In this document: piece by piece, positions 1 to 24,580 of the stretch | Position numbering within the stretch: the stretch's first letter is position 1 | Layout of the letters: every line of letters begins with the position of its first letter | Assembly (NCBI GenBank): GCA_963693365.1 | Contig: CAVNZM010000004.1 | Location: forward strand, 9,672,001 to 9,736,000 | Direction: 5' to 3' | Source: Amoebidium appalachense | Taxonomy: Eukaryota; Ichthyosporea | Length of the DNA stretch: 64,000 nt | Notes under the pieces: generated by a model | Database searches by the model: none | What the model saw: only the letters and a program-made list of their open reading frames with translations | What the model was told of the DNA's origin: nothing | Position numbers and translations under genes: made by a program

Positions 1-5712
<5,712 letters not shown>

Positions 5713-8700
5713 TTAGCCTTGACAATGCATGGCTATGGCATACTGCATGCCATTGGTCATTACTAGTCAGTTGCTAATTTACAACTGTAAATATTGAACA
5801 AATGCGCCTTTCGCGAATGGTGGTGGTGGCAACGGTGGGTCCGCGGCGTGTGTGTCCGTGGGTCCTTGTTTGCATTCGTGTGTGCGTGCACAGTGTGTGC
5901 GTGTATGCATGTGTGCGTGCGTATGTGCGTGCGTGTGTGCGTGTGTGCGTATGTGTGTGCGTACGTGTGTGTGTGCGTGCGTGTGTTGTGTGCGTGTGTG
6001 ACACTGTGTGTGTGTGTACGGCATGCGCGCGCGCACGTGTCACCACTGTGTGTATCTGACAGTGTGTGTTTGAGGGGGAGGGGGGGGGGTGTGAGCCGAG
6101 GGGGCTACCTTTCGACTCGGACCACCAGAGTAGTGTTATTATTATTAAGGAATGTGTGTTGGGTGGGAGGGTATAATAACACTGAAGGTCTGCAATTATT
6201 TGAAGTACATATTATGTTGCCCAAACGTTTGCGGGACTTCTGAAGGAGCACTGAACTCTAACTTTGAAGGGGATCCGGAGAGGGTAGAAAGGGGTGCCGT
6301 GCGATGGGCGGGGAAGAAGGCAGAAAAATAAGTCAAAGCAGAAAACTTTTTTGGGTATGTCATGTGTGTGTGTTGCCTTTCAATTGGTTCAATTGCAACT
6401 GAGGCCCTTGGGCCCGTGTGGCATAAAAAATGCCGGGAGTGAATGTGTATCAGTGCAAATAAATGATATGTTTGTTGTCACAAGTCAGTATATGGACAGT
6501 GTGTGTGTATGTCAGTGGAGGGTTAATGATACTCCGCGGTTGGCATGTATGGCCCGGGTGGGAACCCTTATGATATTATATTCAACACATCGATCATCCC
6601 CACCGTAGGCTACGTCGTTGCCGCAGGACACGGTGTACCACGGTAGTAGATGTCATTACATGATCATTTTATACACTGCATGCATGCTAATTAATCTTCC
6701 TCACTTGTTAATGGATAACTCGTGAAGTTTTTATTGTCTTCTCAGTATGCCGTGCATACTTGCATATCTTTCCGTCGAATAAATCCAGTCAAAAGAAAAA
6801 TTTTCCTGAGTATGTATAGTTATTACTGAGAAAGAATATCAGTCACAACGGTTCAAACTTTCCAAGCCCTCCAGGGCCCCACGTGCACACGATCAATGCC
6901 AAGTTAAAACTGGAATAGACATGTCATAGATAGATAGATAGATAGATAGAGGACCGTCTCTAAAAAGAGTGGAATGGCGGGCCATGACCAATACACTGAT
7001 AGGTGCACCAATGGCAAAGTGTCAAGGCTTTGTCAGCTAGTTTGCGTGCAGGTTGCGTTCACCTACGCAACACGATGCCATATTAAAAGCAAAATACCAT
7101 CAGGCAGAAACAGCACGGTCGACGCAGTCGGGGGTGCGCGCCTATGCATGCAACTACTAGTAGTTGTTTGGGCAAAAACATGCAGACGTCCCTGTGGCAT
7201 CCCCTAGTAGGCTTACCTCCGGACCCCTCCCAATGATTACAAGCCCTTCCTCCCTCCTGCCAAACCGTGGCACGCGTGGCCTGTCAGCCCCCCCGGCCTC
7301 CCAGGGGAAGGAGAGTTTTAAAAATGAAAGCGTGACACCATGGCCACACCGGGCATTGGCATGTAAGCTTGCACATGTCCTAACTTATATGGTGCACCGT
7401 AGATTCGGCTTGAGGCTCGACTCCGCGGCGTCCGACCCCTCGAGTCTCAGTACGTGGCCTCCCTTGCATGTTAGTATCATGATATAAAAAAATATTAAAA
7501 AAATAAATAAATAAAAAATAAAATTAAAAAACGGGGAACCCCAACTAATTTATTTTTTTTCTTAGTCTTTATGTGTCTCGTAGAGAAAGTAAACCCTGAT
7601 ATATAATCATTCATGATGCACCCGACATCTATGTACGTGATCATGATATACGGTCATGAGGGGATATTCCGAGCAAAAAACCCCCCTACCTGAGACTGGT
7701 CTCTCTTTGCCTCGAGTAAACAGCGTAAACCCCTATGATATATCGATAGATCTACGGTGACCAATACTTTATTAAAACATGACATGCATTTGCATATGTG
7801 CACTATACTCGAAGTGCCAATCACTAATGTAGCCTTTTAAGTTAGTGATAACAATGACAATTGTGCTCGAACTTCCTGGAGATGTCACAGCTAGTACTGC
7901 TATATTGATCTGACAATTCCGTGCCGTGCACACGACGTCGTAGTACTATGTGACATGCATATGTGCCACGTGCCATATCTTCCACGTGTTTTATAACCTC
8001 ATGACGCACACACAAATGAAGTGTTTCAATGTACACTGTCGCACCGTGGCACCGTACGGCATCAGTGCATATATGATCAGGGCGTTACACCATGTAGCAA
8101 CTAATATACACATTTAGTGCCGTCTCTTCAAACACGTGCACGGTGGTCTGACTGCGCGAATCCCCCAAAAAAACCCCACAAAAAATGCAACTTGGTTTCG
8201 CATCCCGTGGACAGCAAGGCTTCCGATTACAAATTTGCCATGCCATAGCCGTCCCATGATAGAGTAATTTGAAAGTATTAGTAGCTAATATGACCGGGGC
8301 TTATGATCTTACCATATATATGTTGTACCTGAATGACTTGGAAGATTATATTCATAGTCGAGCACGAGGCTTTCTTTTTTCCAAACTCATATGCATGATC
8401 ATACATGTTACATGTACTAGTATCAAAAAATATGGGGCGGTCCGACGGTACACGTCGACGCCAACTTGCTTTGTATTTCACTTTGATAATGCATATCCAA
8501 CTTGTGACGGCGCTGTCGACGTCCTGGGGTGTGGGGTTATGTATGTGTGTATAATTATATTTATGCCACGGTAGCTACTGTAACATGTACATGTGCTTCA
8601 TGCAAATGCTCAGCAAATTTGTAGGTGCCTAAAATGAGTATACTCACTGATGCCTCTCGGGCCGTACGCCACGTTTCAGAGGGCCGTGCGTACGCGTACC

Positions 8701-8897
8701 TACTTGAAGGCCGTCCGACGGTCCGAGGCTGCAAACGGGTTTCAGGCGAATGTGAGCAACCAATCATCATCGGGCATAAAATTGGCGGTGTTGCAGATAC
8801 GAAAGGTAGCCCTACGTATACGGAGATTCAAATATCCCGGAAAACAGGCTGGGAGAAGTCCATAATCTATTATGAGTGCCGCCTAGACCAGGCTAGT

Positions 8898-9448
8898 GGT
8901 TCGATTCGTGTGAAAAGCCAGATTGCCAGATTGCCAGAATGCCAGAATTTTGATGGCATTCCAGAAAGGCTAGATTTCGGTCCGGTTCTTGTAGAGCTAA
9001 AATCTAGCTTTTTGGGTCAAGAAGGCACTTGCCATTTTGCGCGGTAATAGAATATCTTGGCTTATCTTAATGAACAATAAAAGTTTTGAAATATTATTTA
9101 AATAATTTTTATTTTGTTAAATGGGCATTTATTACCAAGTTTTATGCATTTTTGAAAAGCTATACTAATAAGGCAAAACGCCTAGGATTGGATACGAACT
9201 TTATATGGTGCTGGCGTGGCCAATCGTAAGGCGCAGGGTCAATCTGGCAATCTGGAAGGGGGGGGGGGGGGGGGGGGGGGGGGGGGTCGCCAGATTCTGG
9301 AATCTGGAAGAGGGGTCAAATTGAATCTGGCCTTAAAATTTTGTTTAAATTTTACGTTCCGATTCGATTGATCGACGAATAACCATTTTTGGCGAGGCTG
9401 TTTTTAATCTGGCAATCTGGCAATCTGGCTTTTGACACGAATCGAACC
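8898..9448. mobile_element. 551-bp non-autonomous element with 41-bp terminal inverted repeats
   Basis: The left end (8898-8938, starting GGTTCGATTCGTGTGAAAAG) and right end (9408-9448, ending CACGAATCGAACC) are reverse complements over 41 bp with one mismatch. The trinucleotide AGT flanks both sides (8895-8897 and 9449-9451), a possible 3-bp target-site duplication. The interior has no long open frame, an A+T-rich left half, a G-tract near 9257-9286 and further copies of the CAATCTGG word found in the inverted repeats. This structure is typical of a MITE-like element; the superfamily is unknown. Confidence 0.7.
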
Positions 9449-10667
9449 AGTGAAACCGGATTGACCGTCTGAGTATCAGCCTGAACCCAGCGGCTGACAA
9501 ATTACCCAAATTATCCCTGTATCTGATGTACGATAATAGTGATGGCAATGATTGCGCCAGTGCGAAATCTGAAAAATTATTATCACTGAATGATGACATC
9601 ACTTTTGCGGATCCCGGAAGCTGCCCAAGCCGCTGGACCATCATGCATACTATGATCACGTGTACATACGGCGCACGCTGCCCGGTGACTCGTGAGAAGT
9701 CACCGTCATCACACAACAAAATTTACTGGGAAATAAGAACATACAGCCACTGCCTTGCGAATTTTTGCTTAATTTTACCTGCACTCTTGAGGAGGAGGAG
9801 CCATGTATAATTATGTGGGCAAATTGGTACCGGTGAGGTTGTTGGCACGGCACGTGCGCTGTCACAGTCCGGAATTCTGGGCAGAGTTTGGGGAGACTTA
9901 CAGGCTATATGTGGCAATGTACAGTAGATCTATATCAACAGACTGTCTAGGTGAAACATGCCTATGTATCAACTGTGGCTGCCACGTGTAAACGTCACTT
10001 ATAAAAATGCCGCATACTGGAACATTGGAAGACTGCCAGGGTGGCCTACCGTTTGTAGATACAATAGACAGAGGTTCAAAGCTTCGCCGAGATTGCAACG
10101 TTGGGCATGGGTCCTACGAAATTTTCGAACGTCCTCTGTCCTCTGGTGCTGCAAATGGATGTGCGTGAACAGCCCGAGTCCAGGTCCAGATTGGTTTGGC
10201 CAAACATTAGCAAAATCGGGACTGAAATCCAGCCTGCGGCAGTCCAGATACCCCTCAAACTCGGTCGGCGGCGGACAATCCAGACCGCCGCGCGGCTGGC
10301 TGCTTTTTCGGATCGCGGCCCTGGCGGGTCTTACGAAGTTCTTCATTTATGGAAATTATACGCATTAATATCATATGATAAAAGCAAGTTATAAAAAACC
10401 AAAAGTGTGTGATTATTTTATAGAATATATCATAATTCCTGGCATCCCTTTCGCAAGTCATTTTTTTTTCTCACTTTGGCGGCCGGCTTCCTTCCAAACC
10501 TTATATATACAAACGCTTAGCCTATTTTGCGCTGACCATAAATTACGCACATGGCACCAGCACTTCTTGGGAACAAACCCCCCCCGGGAAGGTATCTTAT
10601 GTAAATGATCTTTACCCACTATGTAGGTGATCTTTAGCGCAAACTTTCGACCAATCCAATGAATCTA

Positions 10668-10726
10668 AAATCCAGACCTCGGTTGCGAAAAACGACCCTC
10701 GATTTTTGTAACCGAGGTCTGGATTT
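10668..10726. repeat. Perfect 17-bp hairpin
   Basis: AAATCCAGACCTCGGTT at 10668-10684 is exactly reverse-complemented at 10710-10726, with a 25-base loop. It lies in the CCAGATT-rich zone downstream of the TIR element and may be a remnant of a related element. Confidence 0.8.
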
Positions 10727-11543
10727 CTGCGACTGGAATCATTGGCAAAATCCAGACGTCCAGATTTCAGAATCCAGATCTAATCACACACATCTTTGGT
10801 CAGATACTCTACTCGGAATTCGACCGCATACCATGATCCCAAATTCCCAATCCGAACCTATACCTGGCTGTTCACGCAGGTCCAGTATCAATGTGTACAT
10901 GAACAGCTTTTGTGGTTGGTTTCGTCTACAATTGATTTTTTATTTATTGCAAGATGTAAACTTTGACGAAGATTTAAAGAACAACAAAATTCTAAATTCT
11001 AATCTCTTTGAAGACATTTTGTTGCGTTGTATTGACCTCTCGCAATCGGTCGATTTTCTCGTCGCCGTGGTTCGAAAATGATTTTATCCAACTCGATCTA
11101 TGTAAGGAATGTGAAGCGGGCCCAGGGAGGCCAGGCTATTGTCAAATCGTGCACATTCTCCGTTTGCGAAGCATCCAATCATAATCGTAAGCCGCACCGG
11201 CTAACCGTCCAAATGCCGACAACTACAGAAGAATGTTCAAGCTACCAATCGACTGGCGGCTTGGAGGCGCCTGCACAAGCTGGCGCCTGGCAGGAGAGAA
11301 AGGTATGCGCCCCGGGGTGTGAAATTGTTGGTTTGGTTGGGGCTTTTTTTGGGCGGTCACGCGAAGTGGCTCTAAATACACTACATAACAGGGGGCGTCG
11401 ATTGTCCTAAAAGACTCTTTTTGTGCAATATTCCGTCTCCTAACGGTTTTTTCTCTGCTATGTTTACCAATATATTATTTGGTGGACCTAACCTCTAAAG
11501 GTTAAAGGTTATTTCTTGCCTCGGAGGCTTAGACTTGAACATA

Positions 11544-11612
11544 TATCTCCCTGGACCGGAAGACGTCAAAACACGTCTTGTAGACCGCGATCGATTTCCT
11601 CCCAGGGAGATA
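11544..11612. repeat. Short inverted repeat
   Basis: TATCTCCCTGG (11544-11554) pairs with CCAGGGAGATA (11602-11612); an inner agacg...cgtct pair adds to the fold. Function unknown; no gene adjoins it closely. Confidence 0.55.
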
Positions 11613-12408
11613 GCTTGGAATGCGACCAATCATTGAGGCTCGCTTGCCGTATGTAACCGTGAAAGCTCAAAAGACGCGTCACGGTACGGTACTGAGGTGC
11701 AGAGCCTCAAGTGTGACTCACTCAAAATGTGCCTCCTGGCAAAAACACAATAGTGGTCATTTTCACCCATTCTCGCTGATAAGTTTCACCCCCGCGGACA
11801 GCAATTTTTGGGCGACACGAGTCGGTACCGGTGACTTGAAGTCTTCGCATCATGACAGTGTAGTCTCAGACTGAGCCACCACACTCACACCTTGTCCCTT
11901 GTCTACAACTGGGTATGTACGGTGGCAAACAGAATTTACTACTTAATTTAATTAGCAGAGGTAGCTGGACGTCGACCACATGAGACGTACGTGGCTAAGA
12001 ATAATTATCGCTTGCAACCGGCTGCTACGCGTGTTATAACACTGGCCAGCAGTAGGGGCAATAGGCCCAAGTTCATATACCTTTACAAGTCTGCGCACTC
12101 ATGCTCAACTGTGGGGGGCCCAAGCCAGACATAGATAGCGGTACCAATACTAGTAGTACTTTTTATTTTTTATTTTTTTTATTTTTTTTTTATTTTAACA
12201 TACGGTGTTGCAGTGATGTGATACGTGCAGCCTGTACTATCAAACCAACACGTAGTTAGTAAACCGTTGCCGCACACATGTGACAGCCGGGCCGCCAACG
12301 ACCAAGATTTTTACGGGGCGGCCGCGCTCTCATCATACTCTGTGAACATTAATTTATTACAGGCTTTCGTCAACATTTAAGTTAATCGGCGAAGTTCTCA
12401 GAGTTGCA

Positions 12409-14070
12409 ATGGCTACGACTCTGTTTGATTCAGTGAACCACCAGAACGAGTACCTGTCTCGCCCCAACACCATGCATCAACCGGGACTCAAACGATTCCA
12501 CAGCGACAACCCCCTGTCCTCAGGCCTCCAACAAACCAATTTTGTTGAAGACCCGAGCTACCATGATGCCACAACAGAATACGATGCAACACACCTATCT
12601 TGGCAGCCTTATCTACCGACACCCTTTCCCCGTTTTGCAAGAAACCTCTCGCTTGAAAATCCAACCATTACCACACACAATAACCCCTTGGCAGCCAGAC
12701 ACGCTGCATCTACACACTTGAATGCGGGGCTCGCCGGATACGATTTCGGATCGAGCCTGCATCATGCAGCTGTAGGTGGCCATGGTGCACACCGGGCCGG
12801 CCTGAACTCCACGCTGTCAGTTTCGCGGAGATCTTTCAGCGACACGGCGCTGCCATTTGACGGGCATTTAGACAAGAAGATCAAGTTAGTGGTGGAGGAG
12901 ATATTGGGTGTGAACGGAGGGGTGAGCGGTTCCAACCCAAGTCCGGCGCTTTTGATTAATTCAGGCGGTATGCCCGTGGCTCGATCACCACACCAGTTAC
13001 AGTTTGGAAGAACGATGAGGGATATTCGTCGACGGGCCGCGACCGTTTCAGATCACACCACCTCTGCCCGGGAGTTTTCCTTTACCCCTGCATCGTCAAA
13101 CTCCTCAGACACACCTCCCCGCAGAAAGCACCACGGCCAAGCCTCCCCTTTAACCCTTCCCATTTTGGAGGTTACCACCGACCACACAGATTTTCCGATG
13201 CATTTGGACGCTGGTGAAAAGGCAACTTACGGCACATGTGCAGCAAGCAACACGGACACTCCCGCCGGATACTCGCCGTCCGACAGTTCCGCCACGACAC
13301 CAAACACGCCCATTTCGGAGTGGTCGGGTACGGACGATTGGGCGAACATTTCCGATGTCGATCTGCAGTTCTTCCTGCTCTCCCTACAGCAAAGTAAGCA
13401 CACCAGCCCGAATTTCCCCCTCAGCCCCATGGTGGATTCTATTCCCGAGGCACACCCCGTGGAGAGTACGAAGCAAGATGCGGGAGACTCAATGGAGATC
13501 GAGCCGTCCCCTACCAGCAAACATCTCCTGAATGAACGCGACGACTATGACAAAACGCTGCCGACCGATCATAATGCGGCATCTTACGAAACATCCGGCG
13601 ACATTCAGGAGCTGGGCAGCCCACGCACTCAACCGCACACCCAGGGGAAGGTAGCACGCAACAAGAAACCCAGTCGTGTGAGCTCACCCCACAATAACTC
13701 TGGTACCTCGGCAACCAGCCTGTACATGTCAGACAACGGAAACTCGACGTCGACCATCAAGACAACGACGGTGAAGAAGTGCATGTGGCCTGGTGGCTGC
13801 AACGTGACGGAGACCCAGTGGCGCCGGGGGCCCGACGGGCCGGGTACGCTTTGCAACAAGCACGGGCTGCAGTTTAAGTATCCTGAGGTACGACTTGCAC
13901 GAAACGAGAGGAGGCGCACAAAGTACAAGGCGAGAAAGGCAAAGGGGTCTACTGCGTCCTCTTCTACAGAGTTTCCTTTTATGGCAAGCGGGTATTCGTC
14001 GGATACAAAGTGCCAACGTGCAAACTCGGCGAGCGACATGTGGCAAGGGTACGATACCAACAGCGATTGA
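12409..14070 (+). CDS. GATA-like zinc finger transcription factor, 553 aa, single exon
   Basis: A long open frame with balanced codon use and no low-complexity microsatellite coding. Residues 1-450 are Ser/Thr/Pro/His-rich and probably disordered. Near the C-terminus is a GATA-type finger: Cys458, Cys464, the conserved core TQWRRGPDGPGTLCN, Cys482 and His485, then a basic tail (ARNERRRTKYKARKAK) as in GATA DNA-binding domains. Such proteins bind (A/T)GATA(A/G)-like sites in the nucleus. The ligand pattern is Cys-X5-Cys-X17-Cys-X2-His rather than the usual Cys-X2-Cys-X17/18-Cys-X2-Cys, so the first knuckle is enlarged and the last ligand is His. An acidic/Ser-rich segment before the finger could be an activation region (inference). 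The start ATG has G at -3 and G at +4. A 40-bp tandem duplication lies just after the stop. Confidence 0.85.
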   Translation: MATTLFDSVNHQNEYLSRPNTMHQPGLKRFHSDNPLSSGLQQTNFVEDPSYHDATTEYDATHLSWQPYLPTPFPRFARNLSLENPTITTHNNPLAARHAASTHLNAGLAGYDFGSSLHHAAVGGHGAHRAGLNSTLSVSRRSFSDTALPFDGHLDKKIKLVVEEILGVNGGVSGSNPSPALLINSGGMPVARSPHQLQFGRTMRDIRRRAATVSDHTTSAREFSFTPASSNSSDTPPRRKHHGQASPLTLPILEVTTDHTDFPMHLDAGEKATYGTCAASNTDTPAGYSPSDSSATTPNTPISEWSGTDDWANISDVDLQFFLLSLQQSKHTSPNFPLSPMVDSIPEAHPVESTKQDAGDSMEIEPSPTSKHLLNERDDYDKTLPTDHNAASYETSGDIQELGSPRTQPHTQGKVARNKKPSRVSSPHNNSGTSATSLYMSDNGNSTSTIKTTTVKKCMWPGGCNVTETQWRRGPDGPGTLCNKHGLQFKYPEVRLARNERRRTKYKARKAKGSTASSSTEFPFMASGYSSDTKCQRANSASDMWQGYDTNSD

Positions 14071-14072
14071 GC

Positions 14073-14152
14073 GAATCATTGAATATTAGGGTTTATATTT
14101 ATCTTTTTTGGTGAATTATTGAATATTAGGGTTTATATTTATCTTTTTTGGT
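14073..14152 (+). repeat. 40-bp tandem duplication in the 3' flank of the GATA gene
   Basis: Two head-to-tail 40-bp units (14073-14112 and 14113-14152) with one mismatch begin two bases after the stop codon. Each contains gaatattagggtttatattt followed by atcttttttggt. Confidence 0.9.
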
Positions 14153-15642
14153 GTTTTGCCTACTAGTAGGATGATATGGCATGTTTTTTTCGAAAAACTT
14201 TGAAACGTTGTTTTTGCTTGCCAGCTGTTAGTAGTCACTTGAGCCTTATCGTGGGGCTTATGAATTCTCAGTGCTTAACGGCATTTATAGTACTGCTATT
14301 AATCACTGATATTGGCTACACTTTTTAATAACTGTTAACGACATAGTCGATTACTCAACTGTAACCGTTGCTGTGTATAGTCCTAGACTAAGTATAACGT
14401 GGTTTCTTTTTCCCCCAAAAATTTACAACTACATATAATTTAAATAATTAGTCAGCGGCAAACTTTATATCTTAGTCAAAAAGCATAGAAACGTAATATT
14501 CCCTCTGCCACGAGTTTTCATGTTTTTGCAGCATGCAAACTACTTTCCGTAACAAGCACTTCTGAAAGTCACGACCGTCTCGGACCTATTAGGTAAAGCG
14601 TGCACAATAACTTTGTATACTCAGTGACTACTGGGTTGGGGTCGAAACATTAGCTTTAGTAAACTCGTTTCCAATGATTGGCTTGGCACTACATACGCGT
14701 GACCACTTACGTGCCACAAGGCCGGGAGATTCCAAACCCCGGTGGCCCACCGTATTTAGTTCCTTTGGCTAATTTTTCTTTCCTAAGCCTTGTACTTCCA
14801 TAGTTTGCAATAATACTTAAAAGTTCCGTAGATCATGTCACGGTGGGGGCACCGTTTCGTATATTTTAATTTCGTTTTTCCTATATTATGAATAGGGTAG
14901 AAGGCAGCAGGTCACGAGGCGGCGAATATGGCATGTTGTGCTAATACATCAAAGTTTGTGTACATTAATTGTGCTCAAATTCGGACACGGTCTTAGTGTA
15001 GCGCTTACTAATCGTACTAAGGTTTTTGAGTTCATTGAATCCACTGCAATCGGATCAGGTTGGGACTGATGACCGTAAGGGATTCTTGATTTTGAAACGG
15101 GGAGGGGGGTAGTAGCTAAGTTGGGGGGGGGGGGGGACCCACCACCCACCCCATAGGCTGCATTGCATTATATGGCTATACCAGATAACTGATCATATAA
15201 TTGTATTTTAAACCGTAATAACATTGAGGCTAACTAATAGAAGTCACTATTCAAGTTGATCACCTGAAACTCAGGCTATGTCGTACAGTAAGATCATACT
15301 ACCCCCCCCCCCCCCCCCCCCCCGCCCGGTCCCCCCTGTCCCCCCCCCCCCCCCCCCCTTCCTCCCCCTCCCCGCCCCCCTCTCCCACTCGTCTCCAGTC
15401 GCCCCGCCGCGCACACACAGCCTGGCACACACTTTTACGTATTCAACTCACACGTACCTGCACACGCATGTACCACACACGGACACGAGGACACAAACTT
15501 TGACCAGCGATGAGCATCCAACATGAACACAGTGCAGATACACTTACCGGCGGCCACACCACACACACATACACACACGAACACTGCATATTGAGCCGGA
15601 TAACATTGCCCACAATACTGACTTAATAATAGTTGACCGTTC

Positions 15643-15852
<210 letters not shown>

Positions 15853-16256
15853 CATGCCCATGTGCACACGCATTTACTTGTGTGGTAAACGAGCAGGATG
15901 AGGGAGGGGGGGGGAGGTGAGTGTTCAATGATTAGGGGCCGGGGGGGGGGGGGGGGGGGAGCCTCAGGGGGAGGGGGGGGGGGGGGGGGGGGGGAGTCGG
16001 GTCGTTCAACCAAAATGTTATGGAGCATTTTATAGTACACATTTGCCCTGGGCAACACAAAGTAGACCTTGAAAGAACACACAATGAGTGACACTGTGCA
16101 TCCGGAAGAAGAAGGGCACCCGCAGTAAGGGGTGGTAAATGTGTGTGTGTGTGTGCGCGTGTGTTCAAGTTGTGTGTGCATGTCACGGTTTGTGTGTGTG
16201 GGTGGATGGGTGGGTGGGTGGGTGGGTGGGTGTGTTTGGTGTGAGTGTGACTCTCT

Positions 16257-16354
<98 letters not shown>

Positions 16355-16754
16355 CAGTCTGCGCATGTGGTGCTTGTGTGGTGCTTGTGTGTGTATGTGC
16401 ACGTGGGGGGAGGGGAGGGAGGGGGGGGGAGAGGGGGGGGGGGGGGAGCACCGTGACGGGGAAGAAGGAGGGGGGGGGGGATGTGCATCAGGGGCCAAAA
16501 CGGGAACAATTCCTCCAAAAAAAAGAAATAAGTATCGACTACATGTACAAAGTTTGTGGATAGAAAAGACCCACCACCCCACCCACAAGGCCCTGCGGCT
16601 ACCTTGGGGAGGGGGGGGGGGGGGGGGGGGGGGGGGGTACCACCAGGGCGGACGTCGATGTTCACTACTTCCCCCCCCCCAACATTTCAAAGTCAAAAAT
16701 CCCTAATGGGGCAGATTTTTTTTTTTGAAATATGAACCTAAGACGCAGAAAAAC

Positions 16755-16844
16755 CTCTTGTTTGAAAACTAGTTTTGCTTGCTCTGCTGCCACCGGTTTC
16801 AAGTGTTCAACATGCTGCCAGAATAGTTCTGATACGTACACGGA
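16755..16844 (-). CDS. Candidate internal exon of an unidentified minus-strand gene
   Basis: On the minus strand a 90-base segment lies between an AG (16846-16845) and a GT (16754-16753). It reads 30 codons of ordinary composition (SVYVSELFWQHVEHL then KPVAAEQAKLVFKQE), unlike the surrounding G/C-tract DNA. It would be a phase 0-0 exon and looks helical. I recognise no family and cannot find its partner exons, so it may be a relic or chance. Confidence 0.3.
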
Positions 16845-16866
16845 CTCCGAGGGGGGGGGGAGGGGG

Positions 16867-16898
<32 letters not shown>

Positions 16899-17051
16899 AG
16901 GGGGGGGGGGGGGGGGGGCATGTGCACGTGACCACTCACGTTTGTGGGTGTGCGCACACACATACACACATACACATACACACACTAGTTTCCCCCTCCT
17001 CCTGCCTCCGCCCTGGGGGCGCGGTGGCCCACCCATGGTCGCAGCTCCGAG

Positions 17052-17089
<38 letters not shown>

Positions 17090-17439
17090 CCCAAAAAAAA
17101 AACCAAAAAAAAAAAAACACTGCACCTTTCATAAATCGGGCGTTTCAGTATGAGTCGCCAGCCGAAATCGAAGTTCGAGGCATGAGGGAGCAGTTGGAAC
17201 ACGAGCCGATAGGCGAGTGTTCTAACCGTCCTGAGTGACTCGAACGAGATGAGGCGCACGCTACCGGCATTAAGGGCAGGTGGGGTGGCCTGTTCGTGGT
17301 GGTGATGGTGTGGTTGGGCAGGTCGGTGGGTGGGTGGGTGGGTGGGTGGGTCACGGGGGTGGGTGCCACGTTGTGTGTGTGTGGGAGGGGGGTGGGGGGG
17401 GGGGGGTGGGGGGGGGGGGGGGGGGGGGGGGGGGGGAGG

Positions 17440-23400
<5,961 letters not shown>

Positions 23401-24149
23401 AATCAGTAAAGCCCCTTCCAGGAGGAAGGAGGGGAGGGGGGGGGGGGGGAAGAGAGGTGGGGAGAAGGGGGAGGGGAGGGGGGGGGGGGGGGTGGTTGCA
23501 GGGGGGTTGGGGGGTGGGGAGGGGGAGGGGGGAGGGAGGGATATGGGGGGGATATGTGGTTGTGATACATGTGTGCTGAAGTGCGAAAAGCCTTTGAAGG
23601 GCAGCGGCGATTAAATCACTACGTATAGGGAAGAAGGGTGGATGATGGTGAAGTGTTGTGCAGGGTGTGGTGGGATGGGAAAGTGTGTGTGCATGCATCC
23701 CACATATATCATAGTATGATGTGGTGTGGTGGCCTAAAAAATATATGGAGATTTGGTCATTACATGGCAATGATCCAGGTTTCAACACAACAACTCTGAC
23801 TAAGGCAGTATGGTGAGAGGGGAGGGGGAGGGGGCAGGGGGGAGGGGGTGGGGGGAGGAGGGCAGGGGAGAGGGGAGGGGGGAGAGGGAAGGTGGAATGT
23901 CTATATGGGCAGCCCCGTCTAGGGTGCATGAAAAGCCGGTCTCTCTGCTATGAGCAACGAGCACTCTTCCCGATTTTATACCCCTAGCATACTGAACTAG
24001 GGGTTGGAGTAGGTGCTTGCATGGGTTAAGGGTCGTAAGGAGGTGCGTTGAGGAAGGGAGTGGGCCAGGTGGGGGCAGGTGCAGGGAGGGCGGGGGAGCG
24101 GGGGGGGGAGGGGGGGGGGGGGGGGGGGGGGGGATACACCTGAAACCTA

Positions 24150-24580
24150 TTTTTGCAACACTAACCTCCAGGCCATGTCGTGCCAGATTGTTCAAATCCC
24201 ATGTGCATGTCATGTAGGTGGGAGGGCACGGAGTGGCATACTGTAACCAGTATTTGCTCCGTATATATTCCTGAATATTCTGCGGGTGTTCCGTAAATAC
24301 TCTGGAAATCATGTGTAGGCATTCCGTGGGTACTCCGGAAATGGTCCGTGAATATTCCGTGAATATGTTGTGGGTGTTTTATAAATATTCCATGGGTATT
24401 AAGTGAATGGCGACATTCAGTGGGCATTCCGTGAATGTTTCGTGGGTATTCTGTGAATATTTTTTGGATGATTTTATGGACATTCGAATTCCGTCACGAA
24501 TATCTGTGCAAATGGGCATTCCATGCGTATTCCGTGATTATTCCGTGGGTATTCCGTAGATATTATTTAGATACACAGAG
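24150..24580. repeat. Degenerate GTATTCCGTGG minisatellite, copy 1
   Basis: From about 24250 the sequence consists of imperfect repeats of the words 'attccgtgggtatt', 'ccgtgaata' and 'tgggtgttccgtaaata', 10-20 bp apart. It is preceded (24133-24240) by a single-copy block starting 'cacctgaaacc' and containing 'aggccatgtcgtg' and 'caaatcccat'. The same order occurs at 26988-27670. Confidence 0.75.

Larger units (their letters stand above)
5713..12408. other. Gene-poor intergenic region
   Basis: No open frame here shows a recognisable family or a convincing splice pattern. Contents: imperfect GT/GC-rich repeat (5860-6060), a short (GATA)n tract (about 6928-6951), A-rich simple sequence (7487-7530), the TIR element at 8898-9448, several CCAGATT-rich segments (8.9-10.8 kb), a 17-bp-stem hairpin at 10668-10726, an 11-bp inverted repeat at 11544-11612, and T-rich sequence at 12150-12195. 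Confidence 0.6.

Noticed and set aside
6928-6951. (GATA)n tract as a binding-site cluster for the GATA factors
   Set aside because: A simple tetranucleotide microsatellite is enough explanation; no gene start is near.
8625-9047. 140-codon open frame
   Set aside because: Runs into the TIR element at 8898 and has no recognisable motif.
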